DNA of 6,617 bases from Methanomicrobiales archaeon (GCA_012510295.1 JAAZID010000008.1:1-6617); one strand, 5' to 3'; positions 1 to 5,916 are shown, counted from the first letter of the stretch. Numbers and translations: made by a program. Notes: generated by a model not told the origin, from the letters alone.

Positions 1-33
1 CCTATTTACTGCCTCATGAGCAAACCTATACAT
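1..33 (+). promoter_or_regulatory. Possible promoter of the acyl-CoA synthetase gene
   Basis: Two AT-rich TATA-like patches, CTATTTAC near base 2 and CCTATACAT near base 24, stand out from the GC-rich background. An archaeal TATA box lies about 26 bases before the transcription start, so the first patch would give a leader of roughly 35 bases that includes the ribosome binding site GGAG at 55-58. The second would start the transcript right at that site. The window edge cuts off any upstream element, so this is weak. Confidence 0.25.
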
Positions 34-65
34 CAAAGCGCATCCTTGCCGAACGGAGCCCATCC

Positions 66-1592
66 ATGCCGAACTGTACAACATTCCTCGACGCCAACGC
101 CCATAACGCCAGAAAACCCGCCCTCATCGTGCCCTCCAGGAACGAATCCTACACCTACGCCGACCTCCTGGACCGGGTCACCCGGATCGGGCGTGGCCTC
201 ATCGATCTCGGTATCGAGCGCGGGGATCGGGTCTGCATCTACCTGGAGAGTTCGCCTGAGTATCTCATCAGCTATCTCGCCCTCTGGCGTATCGGCGCCG
301 TCGCGGTCCCGACGAACCGGGTCTATCGGGAGGATGAGGTTCTCTACGCCGTCCGCGACGCGGGGGCAGCAGCCGTTATCACCGACGTGGAAGGGGCGGC
401 CCTCGTCGGCCGCATCCGGGACAAGGCACAGACCCTCCGGCATGTCATCGCGGTCGACGGGGAGGTCTGGGCGGACCTCCTCCGTGCGCCGGCCGGTCTC
501 CGTGCAGCTAACTGCCGGTTCGACGACCTCTGCCAGATCCAGTACACCTCCGGCACCACGGGAAAGCCCAAGGGTGCCATGCTCACCCACGGCAACTGGA
601 TGGCGGCGATGGATGCCGAACGTGATGTCCTCGGGATAACCGCAGATGACATCTACCTCGGGATCTACCCCATGGGGCATGTCGGGATAAGCTGGGGACT
701 CTCCACCCTCCGGGCGGGCGGGACCTACGTCGCCATGGAGAGGTTCGACCTTGCTCGTTACCTCACCCTCGCCCGGGAGTACCGGGCCACGATCATCGCC
801 GGGATGCCGCCGGTGATCCACTCCCTCATCCAGACAAAGCCCGGGACCGAGGCGGCCTTCGCCACCGCCAGGGTGATGATCAGCGGCGGCGGCCCCCTGG
901 GGCCCGGCATCTGGAAACCGTTCCACGAGAGGTTCAGGATCCCGGTCGTTAACGCTTACGGCCTTTCAGAGACGATCGTCATCGGAACCGGGACTGCCAT
1001 CCGCCCTGAACACTACGCGACCGTCGACGAGTTCCGGAGCGTCGGAACACCGGTCGGGTTCTCGGAGGTGAAGATCGTCGATGCAGATGACCCGAACCAG
1101 GAGCTCGGGCCCGGGGAAGACGGTGAGGTCGCTCTCCGGGGTCCGGCGGTGGCCTCCGGTTACTGGCAGATGCCCGAGGAGTCCGCAGCCGTCTTCCTCC
1201 CGGATGGCTGGTTCCTGACCGGCGATCTCGGTCACCTGGATGAAGATGGGATGCTCTACATAACCGACCGGAAGAAGGACATGATCGTCATGTCAGGCTG
1301 GAAGATCTACCCGACCGAGGTCGAGAACGTCCTCGTCCAGCACCCAGGCATCCAGGATGTGGCGGTCTTCGGGTGTCCGGATGAGCGCCGGGGCGAAGTC
1401 CCGGTGGCGGTGGTGATCCCCGCATCAGATAACGGCATTGCACCTGACGATATCATCACCTTCGCTAAAAATCAACTCGCGGGCTACAAGGTTCCCCGCC
1501 GGGTCATCATCGCAGACGATATCCCACGGGTGAACGGGTGGAAACTCCTCAGGAAGCGCCTCAGGGAAGAGTACTGCATATCCGGTGTATAA
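66..1592 (+). CDS. AMP-forming acyl-CoA synthetase (fatty-acid/carboxylate-CoA ligase family)
   Basis: This 508-residue protein belongs to the class I adenylate-forming (ANL) family: it activates a carboxylic acid with ATP to an acyl-adenylate and passes it to coenzyme A. Visible motifs are the phosphate-binding loop YTSGTTGKPKG (residues 160-170), NAYGLSET (296-303), TGD (385-387, ribose-binding Asp387), the hinge DRKKDMI (401-407), SGWKIYPTEVEN just after it, and a C-terminal NGWKLLR with the probable adenylation lysine Lys493. Length is normal for the family and both domains are complete. No signal peptide or membrane segment is seen, so it should be cytoplasmic. The ATG at 66 is favoured by GGAG at 55-58, seven bases upstream. 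The central region resembles medium- or long-chain fatty acyl-CoA ligases more than acetyl-CoA synthetase, but the substrate cannot be read from the sequence. The KaiC-like gene follows 72 bp downstream and may be cotranscribed. Family assignment is firm and substrate is open. Confidence 0.93.
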   Translation: MPNCTTFLDANAHNARKPALIVPSRNESYTYADLLDRVTRIGRGLIDLGIERGDRVCIYLESSPEYLISYLALWRIGAVAVPTNRVYREDEVLYAVRDAGAAAVITDVEGAALVGRIRDKAQTLRHVIAVDGEVWADLLRAPAGLRAANCRFDDLCQIQYTSGTTGKPKGAMLTHGNWMAAMDAERDVLGITADDIYLGIYPMGHVGISWGLSTLRAGGTYVAMERFDLARYLTLAREYRATIIAGMPPVIHSLIQTKPGTEAAFATARVMISGGGPLGPGIWKPFHERFRIPVVNAYGLSETIVIGTGTAIRPEHYATVDEFRSVGTPVGFSEVKIVDADDPNQELGPGEDGEVALRGPAVASGYWQMPEESAAVFLPDGWFLTGDLGHLDEDGMLYITDRKKDMIVMSGWKIYPTEVENVLVQHPGIQDVAVFGCPDERRGEVPVAVVIPASDNGIAPDDIITFAKNQLAGYKVPRRVIIADDIPRVNGWKLLRKRLREEYCISGV

Positions 1593-1664
1593 GACCGGAT
1601 CAGGTACCATTAAAAGAAAGGCGGTGAATAGATACCTTCGGAGACACACCCGGGGTAGACCAAC

Positions 1665-2249
1665 GTGGCAGATACCACCAGACGTTCAACAGGGATTATA
1701 GGTCTCGATCTCGCGCTCAACGGCGGACTTCCACCGCACGCCCACGTTATCGTCTCCGGTCTTCCCTTAAGCGGCCTTGAACTCCTGGCAGAGCAGTTCT
1801 GGAAATCCGGCGAGCAGGAGGGCACGTACCTTATGCTTGATGCCGTGCCGCATGAGGGGATGACCGACGCACGAGGCATGGATCCCGTAGCACTCGCTGG
1901 AGCCATGCAAGGGGATCGGATCGTCGTGGACTCTCTCTCCACGCTGATCGGCAAGTGGGGGATCGATACGGTCACCCGGTTCATCCTTGATGACACCCGC
2001 GAGGTCATTGAGAGGGGGGCGACCATCATCTACCTCCTCTATACCGGCCTCCACAGCCCTGTCGAGGAGGCCCGGGTGATGCGTGCGGCTGATGTCTTCA
2101 TCTCCCTCAGGCAGGAGATACACGGGAACGAGTTTGAGCGGACGCTCGCTATCGAGAAGCTTCGAGGCGCAAACGTGCCACAACGGGTGATCCCTTACCA
2201 CATCATTGCGAAAGGTCTTGAACTCTCGACGACGAGCAGGGTGGTCTAG
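1665..2249 (+). CDS. KaiC/RecA-like P-loop family protein with degenerate Walker A
   Basis: This 194-residue protein has the single-domain KaiC/Rad55-like layout found in many archaeal paralogues: an N-terminal STGIIGLDLALNGGLP (residues 8-23), the usual opening of KaiC domains, a loop at Walker A, and a Walker B strand RIVVDS (85-90). The loop at 32-39 reads GLPLSGLE where GxPGSGKT is expected, so the second glycine, the lysine and the following Thr/Ser are all replaced. ATP hydrolysis is therefore doubtful, and it may act as a binding or regulatory partner; that is inference. The start must be GTG at 1665, because an in-frame TAG lies at 1656-1658. GGGG at 1652-1655 is a weak ribosome binding site, and a better GGCGGTGA at 1620-1627 is too far away to serve this start. 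Its stop codon overlaps that of metE on the other strand. Its function is unknown; signal transduction is one possibility for this family. Confidence 0.82.
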   Translation: MADTTRRSTGIIGLDLALNGGLPPHAHVIVSGLPLSGLELLAEQFWKSGEQEGTYLMLDAVPHEGMTDARGMDPVALAGAMQGDRIVVDSLSTLIGKWGIDTVTRFILDDTREVIERGATIIYLLYTGLHSPVEEARVMRAADVFISLRQEIHGNEFERTLAIEKLRGANVPQRVIPYHIIAKGLELSTTSRVV

Positions 2250-3148
2250 CCGGTATACCCGGTCCGGACCATCCCTGCTGCGGTCACCATATTCTTCAGT
2301 TTTCCAAGCGCCGTTTCGTGTGACTGCATCCGGAGACCACAGTCAGGATCGATGAGCATGGCCTCAGGAGAGAAGACGTCAACCGCAGCCTCGATACGTT
2401 TCCGGATAGTCTCGACGTTCTCGATAGCCGGGTCTGCCGAGTCCACGCACCCGTAGCCGATCATCCGGCCGCGTAAATCCCTCTCCGAGAGAAGATCGAG
2501 GTTCTCCGGGTTGTTGGCGAACTCAAAATCGAATACCTCTACGTTTGCCCGAAGAACATCATCGATAACCGCCGAGAGATCTCCACAGACATGGAGAGCA
2601 ACCGGGATCCTGAGCCCGGCAGCGATCGCGTTCACCGCCTCAAGGCCGACAGAGAGCTTCGCGGCTCCTGTGGAGAATATGGGTTCGTCGATCTGGAGAA
2701 CCGCCACACCGGCGGCCTCAAGGTACGCCGCCTCGACCGCGAGCGCTTGAGCGAGATCCGGGACCAGATCATCCTTGTTCCGGTAGAATGGGGTCTCGAT
2801 AACCAGGCCGTGCGCGAGTGTGCTCGGGCCGGTGAGGATCCCCTTCACCTTCGGGTGCCGGGAAAGAGCGTATTTTGTATCACCGACCGTTATGGGTTGC
2901 CGGGCAGGCTGGACCTTCCCGACGACCGAAGATCCCCGGATGCCGGGGAGATGGGAGGTGAAGGCCCGGATCATGTCACCCCGGACCTGGCCGTCGGATA
3001 TGATATCGATCCCGGCCGCGACCTGATCGGCGACCGCTACCTCCACCGCGTGTTTCAGGGGATCGGCGATGGCAAAGATCCCCCTTCCCCTCACCACCGG
3101 GTAGCTCCCGACAACCGTTGTGGGCAGGAGTTTCTCTATCGGTCTCAT
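2246..3148 (-). CDS. metE: Methionine synthase, archaeal core-MetE type (corrinoid-dependent)
   Basis: This 300-residue protein matches the C-terminal catalytic barrel of cobalamin-independent methionine synthase and lacks the N-terminal half of bacterial MetE. Such short archaeal forms, for example the Methanothermobacter enzyme, methylate homocysteine from methylcobalamin or a corrinoid protein rather than from methyl-folate. The zinc and homocysteine site is intact: His186 and Cys188 in LHVCGD, Glu209 in FEF, and Cys270 in IDPDCGL. The N-terminal TTVVGSYP (10-17), DGQVRGDM (52-59) and LQIDEPIFS (151-159) are also typical. It is a cytoplasmic enzyme for the last step of methionine synthesis. 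Its ATG overlaps the aspS stop as ATGA (3145-3148) and no clear Shine-Dalgarno sequence precedes it, so translation probably depends on ribosomes finishing aspS. At the other end it meets the KaiC-like gene with overlapping stops. The physiological methyl donor is inferred from the family. Confidence 0.93.
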   Translation of the reverse strand: MRPIEKLLPTTVVGSYPVVRGRGIFAIADPLKHAVEVAVADQVAAGIDIISDGQVRGDMIRAFTSHLPGIRGSSVVGKVQPARQPITVGDTKYALSRHPKVKGILTGPSTLAHGLVIETPFYRNKDDLVPDLAQALAVEAAYLEAAGVAVLQIDEPIFSTGAAKLSVGLEAVNAIAAGLRIPVALHVCGDLSAVIDDVLRANVEVFDFEFANNPENLDLLSERDLRGRMIGYGCVDSADPAIENVETIRKRIEAAVDVFSPEAMLIDPDCGLRMQSHETALGKLKNMVTAAGMVRTGYTG

Positions 3149-4433
3149 GGCGTCAGTCTATGTCGGTCACGCGGAAAGAGTACCGCTTCGCGGATGTTCC
3201 CGAGGTCGAGCATCGTCATCACCAGACGCTCAATGCCGAGCCCCCACCCGGCGTGCGGGGGCATGCCGTAGCGAAACGCCTTCAGGTAAAACTCGAACGC
3301 CTCGGGCGCAAGACCTTTCGCGCGGATCTGCTCCACCAGGAGGTCGTGGTCGTGGACACGCTGGGCGCCGGAGGAGAGTTCCATACGGGGGTGCATCAGG
3401 TCAAACGCCTTGCAGAGCTCAGGCCTGTCCGGGTATGGCATGGCGTAGTAGGGCCTGATATCGGTCGGCCAGTCGACGACGAAATAGTGCCGGCCGATCT
3501 CGCTCCCGATCGCCCGCTCGGCCGCCGGGGAGAGATCATCGCCGAACGCGAGTTTCTCCTCAAGGGTCGCATTCGCGATCTCGATCGCCTCGGTGTAGGG
3601 GATCCTCGGGAAAGGCTTCTCCGGGACCGAGAGATCGATATCCAGCACCTCCAGGTGTTCACCGCAGGTCTTCGCGACGTAGTCGTAGACGTGGACGATC
3701 AGATCCTCAAGGAGGTCCATGACGTCGTTATGGTCGGCAAACGATGCCTCCACATCGAGCGATGTGGCCTCGTTGAGGTGCCGGACGGTGTTGTGTTCTT
3801 CGGCGCGGAATATGGGGCCGAGCTCAAAGACCTTCTCAAAGCCCGCCGCCATCATCATCTGCTTATAGAGCTGGGGGCTCTGGTTCATGAACGCCTCTTT
3901 CTCGAAGTAGCGATCGGGAAGAGGTCGGTACCGCCCTCGGTGGCGGCGGCGACGATCTTGGGTGTGGTGATATTGATGTAGCCCCGGGAGTGGAGGAATG
4001 CGGTTGCGGCACAGGCCACCGCCGAGCGGATGCAGAAGATCGCGCGGACGCGGGGTTTCCTGACATCGAGGAACCGGGAGTCGATCCTGGTATCCATCTC
4101 GGCAGGCACTTTCTCGGCAACGTCGAGCGGGAGCGGGCTATCTGCAACGCTGATTATCTCGAGTTCTTCGGGGACGATCTCGCGCCCCCCGGGTGCCTTA
4201 TCGATCGCTTTGACCCTGCCCCGGACCCTGACGACAGACTCCCGCGAGACCTCCCGGACTGTCTCGACAACCTCTGCCGGAACCTTCTTCTTCGGGATGG
4301 TCACCTGGATGATGCCGGTTCGGTCGCGGATCAGGAGGAACGCAAGTCCTCCGAGATCGCGAACCTCATGTACCCAGCCGATGATCTCAGCGGATTCGGA
4401 TTCCGGGGTTACGGCCCGTATTGGTAAACGCAT
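3145..4433 (-). pseudogene. aspS: Aspartyl-tRNA synthetase, full length but broken by a one-base frameshift
   Basis: This is an archaeal-type class II aspartyl-tRNA synthetase, which charges tRNA with aspartate. Residues 1-174 (from ATG at 4433) hold the OB-fold anticodon-binding domain (GWVHEVRDLGG at 19-29) and the start of the catalytic domain, ending GGTDLFPI. The frame then slips by one base. Restoring one base gives [18 protein letters not shown] and an intact remainder with motif 2 FRAEE (209-213), motif 3 GWGLGIER (396-403) and the usual archaeal ending FPRD...RLTP. The repaired protein would be 429 residues, close to the normal archaeal length. His22 and Pro81 fit the non-discriminating kind that also makes Asp-tRNA-Asn. 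Apart from the slip the sequence shows no decay, so a sequencing error or a very recent mutation is likelier than an old pseudogene, and the gene is normally essential. It lies 228 bp downstream of pdaD and is coupled to metE by ATGA. A weak CAGG at about -10 is the only ribosome binding site candidate. Confidence 0.9.
3907..3914 (-). other. Frameshift site in aspS (one base missing)
   Basis: On the coding strand the sequence reads CCG ATC GC TAC TTC GAG, where archaeal AspRS proteins have Pro-Ile-Ser-Tyr-Phe-Glu. One base is missing from the serine codon, most simply the A of AGC, between bases 3911 and 3912. The site is not a homopolymer run. Without the base, translation goes on for eight wrong codons and stops at TGA (3885-3887). 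Confidence 0.85.
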
Positions 4434-4661
4434 AGTATAAACCTGGATATACCATGGGTTCCGGGAGGTATTTTGTCTTACGCTCCTGTCTCGGAGGGCG
4501 CTCTTCCAGGCGGTCAGGAAAGACCCCTCACTGTATGATCATCCCAGGAGCGTCCCGCCAGTGTACAGTGGATAAGAGTCAGATCCCTGAGACACTCAAT
4601 CGAGAGTCGTGACGTAGATGTCCTGTTTTTTCTGCGCAGAAAAAGAGGGATGCCGCGGCCT
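4434..4661. other. Intergenic region between pdaD and aspS, with inverted repeats
   Basis: These 228 bases contain no convincing gene. They serve as the 3' end of pdaD and the leader of aspS, both read on the minus strand. A weak TATA-like CAAAATAC (minus strand, about 4475-4468) could place an aspS start near 4447. ACGCTCCTG at 4480-4488 is the inverted repeat of CAGGAGCGT at 4545-4553, and CACTGTA (4529-4535) pairs with TACAGTG (4564-4570). A perfect palindrome lies at 4627-4644. No tRNA, box C/D RNA or known riboswitch was recognised. Confidence 0.5.
4627..4644 (-). terminator. Possible pdaD terminator (18-bp palindrome with T-run)
   Basis: TTTTTCTGCGCAGAAAAA is a perfect palindrome beginning 17 bases beyond the pdaD stop codon. 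Read on the minus strand, it supplies a run of five U residues after CUC, and U-runs are the main termination signal in archaea. With no free loop at its centre it makes a poor RNA hairpin, so it could instead be a site for a dimeric DNA-binding protein. Confidence 0.4.
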
Positions 4662-5204
4662 TCAGAGGAAGACTGCCGCAGCGATGACGGTCGTCCAGCG
4701 CCCATCCATGACCCCTTCCGCCGACTGGCAGGTATGGGTCGTGCTGATGATCCGGCCGCTGGCCTTGTAGATCTGCTCCCGCTCCTGCCATGCCCGGTCA
4801 GGATCGAACTCGATGCCGAGCGTGGTGGCGAGCATGGTTGCCGCGAGATCCTCGGCGTACTCCCCCGAGACCTCTGCTATCTCTCCGAAAGCGTGGTGCT
4901 CGGAGAGGTAACCGTAGGCATTGCTCTCTTTCGGCATCGCATGTCCGATGGCGGCGGAGATAAGCCTGCTCGGTTCATTGGTCTCATTCCGGGCCATAAC
5001 GACGTAGACGATACTGCCTGGCGAGAGGTGCTTTAGCCCTTCCTCCCTTGAGACCAGCTGGCAGTTTGGTGGGAATATACTTGAGACATAGACCAGATTG
5101 TACTTCTCGATACCCGCCTGCCTGAGAGCCAGTTCAAACGATGCCAGTTTGTCTTTGTGGGTGCCCTCACCCTTTGTAAAGAAACATTTGGTCGGAACGA
5201 ACAT
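4662..5204 (-). CDS. pdaD: Pyruvoyl-dependent arginine decarboxylase
   Basis: This 180-residue protein converts arginine to agmatine, the precursor of putrescine in methanogens and of the agmatidine that archaea place in the anticodon of tRNA-Ile2. The proenzyme cuts itself between two serines to make a pyruvoyl cofactor. The site is visible as VSSIFPPNC, so cleavage is expected between Ser41 and Ser42, giving a beta chain of about 41 residues and an alpha chain of about 139. [14 protein letters not shown] (101-114) contains the conserved acidic residue of the active site (Glu108 by position). The family assembles as trimers of alpha-beta units in the cytoplasm. Length is slightly above the Methanocaldococcus enzyme. 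The ATG at 5204 has no good Shine-Dalgarno sequence, but a strong TATA box lies about 26-30 bases upstream, so the mRNA is probably leaderless or nearly so. It is the first of three minus-strand genes but may form its own unit. Confidence 0.95.
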   Translation of the reverse strand: MFVPTKCFFTKGEGTHKDKLASFELALRQAGIEKYNLVYVSSIFPPNCQLVSREEGLKHLSPGSIVYVVMARNETNEPSRLISAAIGHAMPKESNAYGYLSEHHAFGEIAEVSGEYAEDLAATMLATTLGIEFDPDRAWQEREQIYKASGRIISTTHTCQSAEGVMDGRWTTVIAAAVFL

Positions 5205-5225
5205 TAAGGATCATTCTTATCACTT

Positions 5226-5244
5226 GTATTTTTTAAAATTTTCG
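5226..5244 (-). promoter_or_regulatory. TATA/BRE promoter of pdaD
   Basis: Read on the minus strand the sequence is CGAAAATTTTAAAAAATAC, with a purine-rich BRE-like CGAAAA followed by a TATA element TTTTAAAAAA. Its centre, near 5233, lies about 26 bases before 5207, which puts the predicted transcription start within a few bases of the pdaD ATG. This agrees with the lack of a Shine-Dalgarno sequence in front of that gene. Confidence 0.55.
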
Positions 5245-5356
5245 GTTATAACAACTACAATTTGAGAAAGGGAATTATTTTGCGTTTGATTTCGCTATAT
5301 CGCCAAATAAAACAGATAATTTTGAAAACAATTGAAAAAACAGGGGATTTTTTGGT

Positions 5357-5578
5357 ATGCCGGGATTCCCGGGACCGGATCGAGCCGGGATGACGTATAC
5401 CTGGAAAACGCCCGGAACCGGGATCGTTGCTGTCTCCGGCGATATCACAGTATACCCTGAAACCCACGGCAGGGTAGCACCACCCCGCTGGAGAGAGATG
5501 GGGCGCACCACCGGGGGATCCCTGGAGGATATGCTTGAGGTGTACCATATCCATCATGAGGGGTCGTCCCGGGCATGA
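5357..5578 (+). CDS. Doubtful small ORF, hypothetical protein
   Basis: An ATG at 5357, nine bases after GGGGA (5343-5347), opens 73 codons; a second ATG at 5390 would give 62. The product is mildly acidic to neutral, has no membrane segment or signal peptide, and matches no family I recognise. The stretch GIVAVSGDITVYPETHG and the ending LEDMLEVYHIHHEG look somewhat protein-like. Against it, G and C at third codon positions are visibly less frequent than in the neighbouring genes, and its first 20 codons lie over a cluster of inverted repeats. It may be chance or a decayed gene. Confidence 0.22.
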   Translation: MPGFPGPDRAGMTYTWKTPGTGIVAVSGDITVYPETHGRVAPPRWREMGRTTGGSLEDMLEVYHIHHEGSSRA

Positions 5579-5665
5579 ATCACCTCATATACCTCATTCC
5601 ATGCAGATGCCGGCATGAGCGATCAATGCTGATGCCGCGTGCCCCCCCATCCCGCCGGGTATCCT

Positions 5666-5682
5666 GATCACCCCGGGTGATC
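5666..5682. repeat. 17-base inverted repeat
   Basis: GATCACCC and GGGTGATC flank a single central C, giving two perfect eight-base arms. A direct repeat ATCCTGA overlaps both sides (5661-5667 and 5680-5686). The symmetry and the position about 100 bases upstream of the iscU TATA box suit a protein-binding site. No regulator can be named. Confidence 0.5.
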
Positions 5683-5711
5683 CTGAAACCCCCACTGCCC
5701 GGAGAGGAGGG

Positions 5712-5730
5712 GGCCCTACACCCCAGGGCC
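5712..5730. repeat. GC-rich hairpin-forming inverted repeat
   Basis: GGCCCT (5712-5717) and AGGGCC (5725-5730) are perfect six-base arms around a seven-base loop ACACCCC. There is no T-run on either side, so it is not an obvious terminator. It lies between the 5666 repeat and the iscU promoter, and its role is unknown. Confidence 0.4.
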
Positions 5731-5781
5731 GCGGGGGATGTCCGTCGCTACTCCATACCTGTGAGATCCTCCCGGAGCAAT

Positions 5782-5792
5782 GCTTATATAGT
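5782..5792 (+). promoter_or_regulatory. TATA box of iscU
   Basis: GCTTATATAGT is close to the archaeal TATA consensus and stands alone in a GC-rich stretch. With the usual spacing of about 26 bases, transcription would start near 5811-5816. This leaves a 5' leader of about 100 bases before iscU, longer than in many archaeal genes. Confidence 0.6.
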
Positions 5793-5815
5793 ATGTTGCA
5801 TGATCCGGAAGCACC

Positions 5816-5878
5816 ATGGCACCCTGCCCCTCTCCTGTCCGGTGCCAGTCGATCAGCCGGAGCACTCCCGGATATTAG
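5816..5878 (+). other. Possible leaderless mini-ORF in the iscU leader
   Basis: An ATG sits exactly where the TATA box at 5784-5791 predicts the transcription start. It opens 20 codons (beginning MAPCPSPVRC, ending with Tyr and TAG) with cysteines at positions 4 and 10. The same leader can form a seven-base-pair stem, TGGCACC (5817-5823) with GGTGCCA (5841-5847). It could be a leader peptide or a chance ORF; no homologue is known to me. Confidence 0.2.
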
Positions 5879-5902
5879 CCCCGGAGATGCCCCATATCAA
5901 TC

Positions 5903-5910
5903 GAGGTGAT
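5903..5910 (+). promoter_or_regulatory. Ribosome binding site that decides the iscU TTG start
   Basis: GAGGTGAT is a full eight-base complement to the 3' end of archaeal 16S rRNA, six bases before TTG at 5917. The only nearby ATG (5909) lies inside the site and in another frame. This makes TTG the likely start codon. Confidence 0.8.
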
Positions 5911-5916
5911 GAGTAA

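Larger units (their letters stand above)
5205..5916. other. 712-bp intergenic region between divergent pdaD and iscU
   Basis: This region separates pdaD (left, minus) from iscU (right, plus) and holds no recognised gene. Bases 5215-5355 are markedly AT-rich and carry the pdaD promoter. Bases 5360-5423 contain alternating CCGGGA and TCCCGG hexamers. Bases 5581-5600 contain ACCTCAT twice, nine bases apart. A 17-base inverted repeat lies at 5666-5682, and GGCCCT/AGGGCC with a seven-base loop lies at 5712-5730. The iscU TATA box is at 5784-5791, followed by a leader of about 100 bases. A weak 73-codon ORF lies at 5357-5578. The length is large for this otherwise compact window. Confidence 0.6.

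Noticed and set aside
33..926. Long minus-strand ORF of 297 codons opposite the acyl-CoA synthetase
   Set aside because: It mirrors a well-conserved gene in GC-rich DNA and shows no family motif.
1619..1627. Strong ribosome-binding-like AGGCGGTGA between the first two genes
   Set aside because: No start codon in the KaiC-like frame follows it before the in-frame TAG at 1656, so it does not serve that gene.
3118..3981. 287-codon plus-strand ORF opposite aspS
   Set aside because: The opposite strand encodes clear AspRS motifs; this frame is an antisense shadow rich in Arg, Val and His.
4534..4590. Possible C/D box RNA (ATGATCA ... CTGA)
   Set aside because: The C box is imperfect, no internal D'/C' pair is present and no terminal stem forms.
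5255..5557. 100-codon minus-strand ORF in the long gap
   Set aside because: Its end is a Lys/Ile-rich translation of the AT-rich island and it has no family likeness.
5579..5586. ATCACCTC, complementary to the iscU Shine-Dalgarno sequence
   Set aside because: It lies over 200 bases upstream of the predicted iscU transcription start, so it would not be in the same RNA.
5907..5913. GTGATGA, a perfect C box of archaeal C/D guide RNAs
   Set aside because: It is part of the Shine-Dalgarno sequence of iscU and has no matching D box in a suitable place.
5677..5916. 79-codon plus-strand ORF reaching to the iscU start
   Set aside because: It would run across the iscU TATA box and the repeat elements, starts at GTG with no ribosome binding site, and has no recognisable motif.
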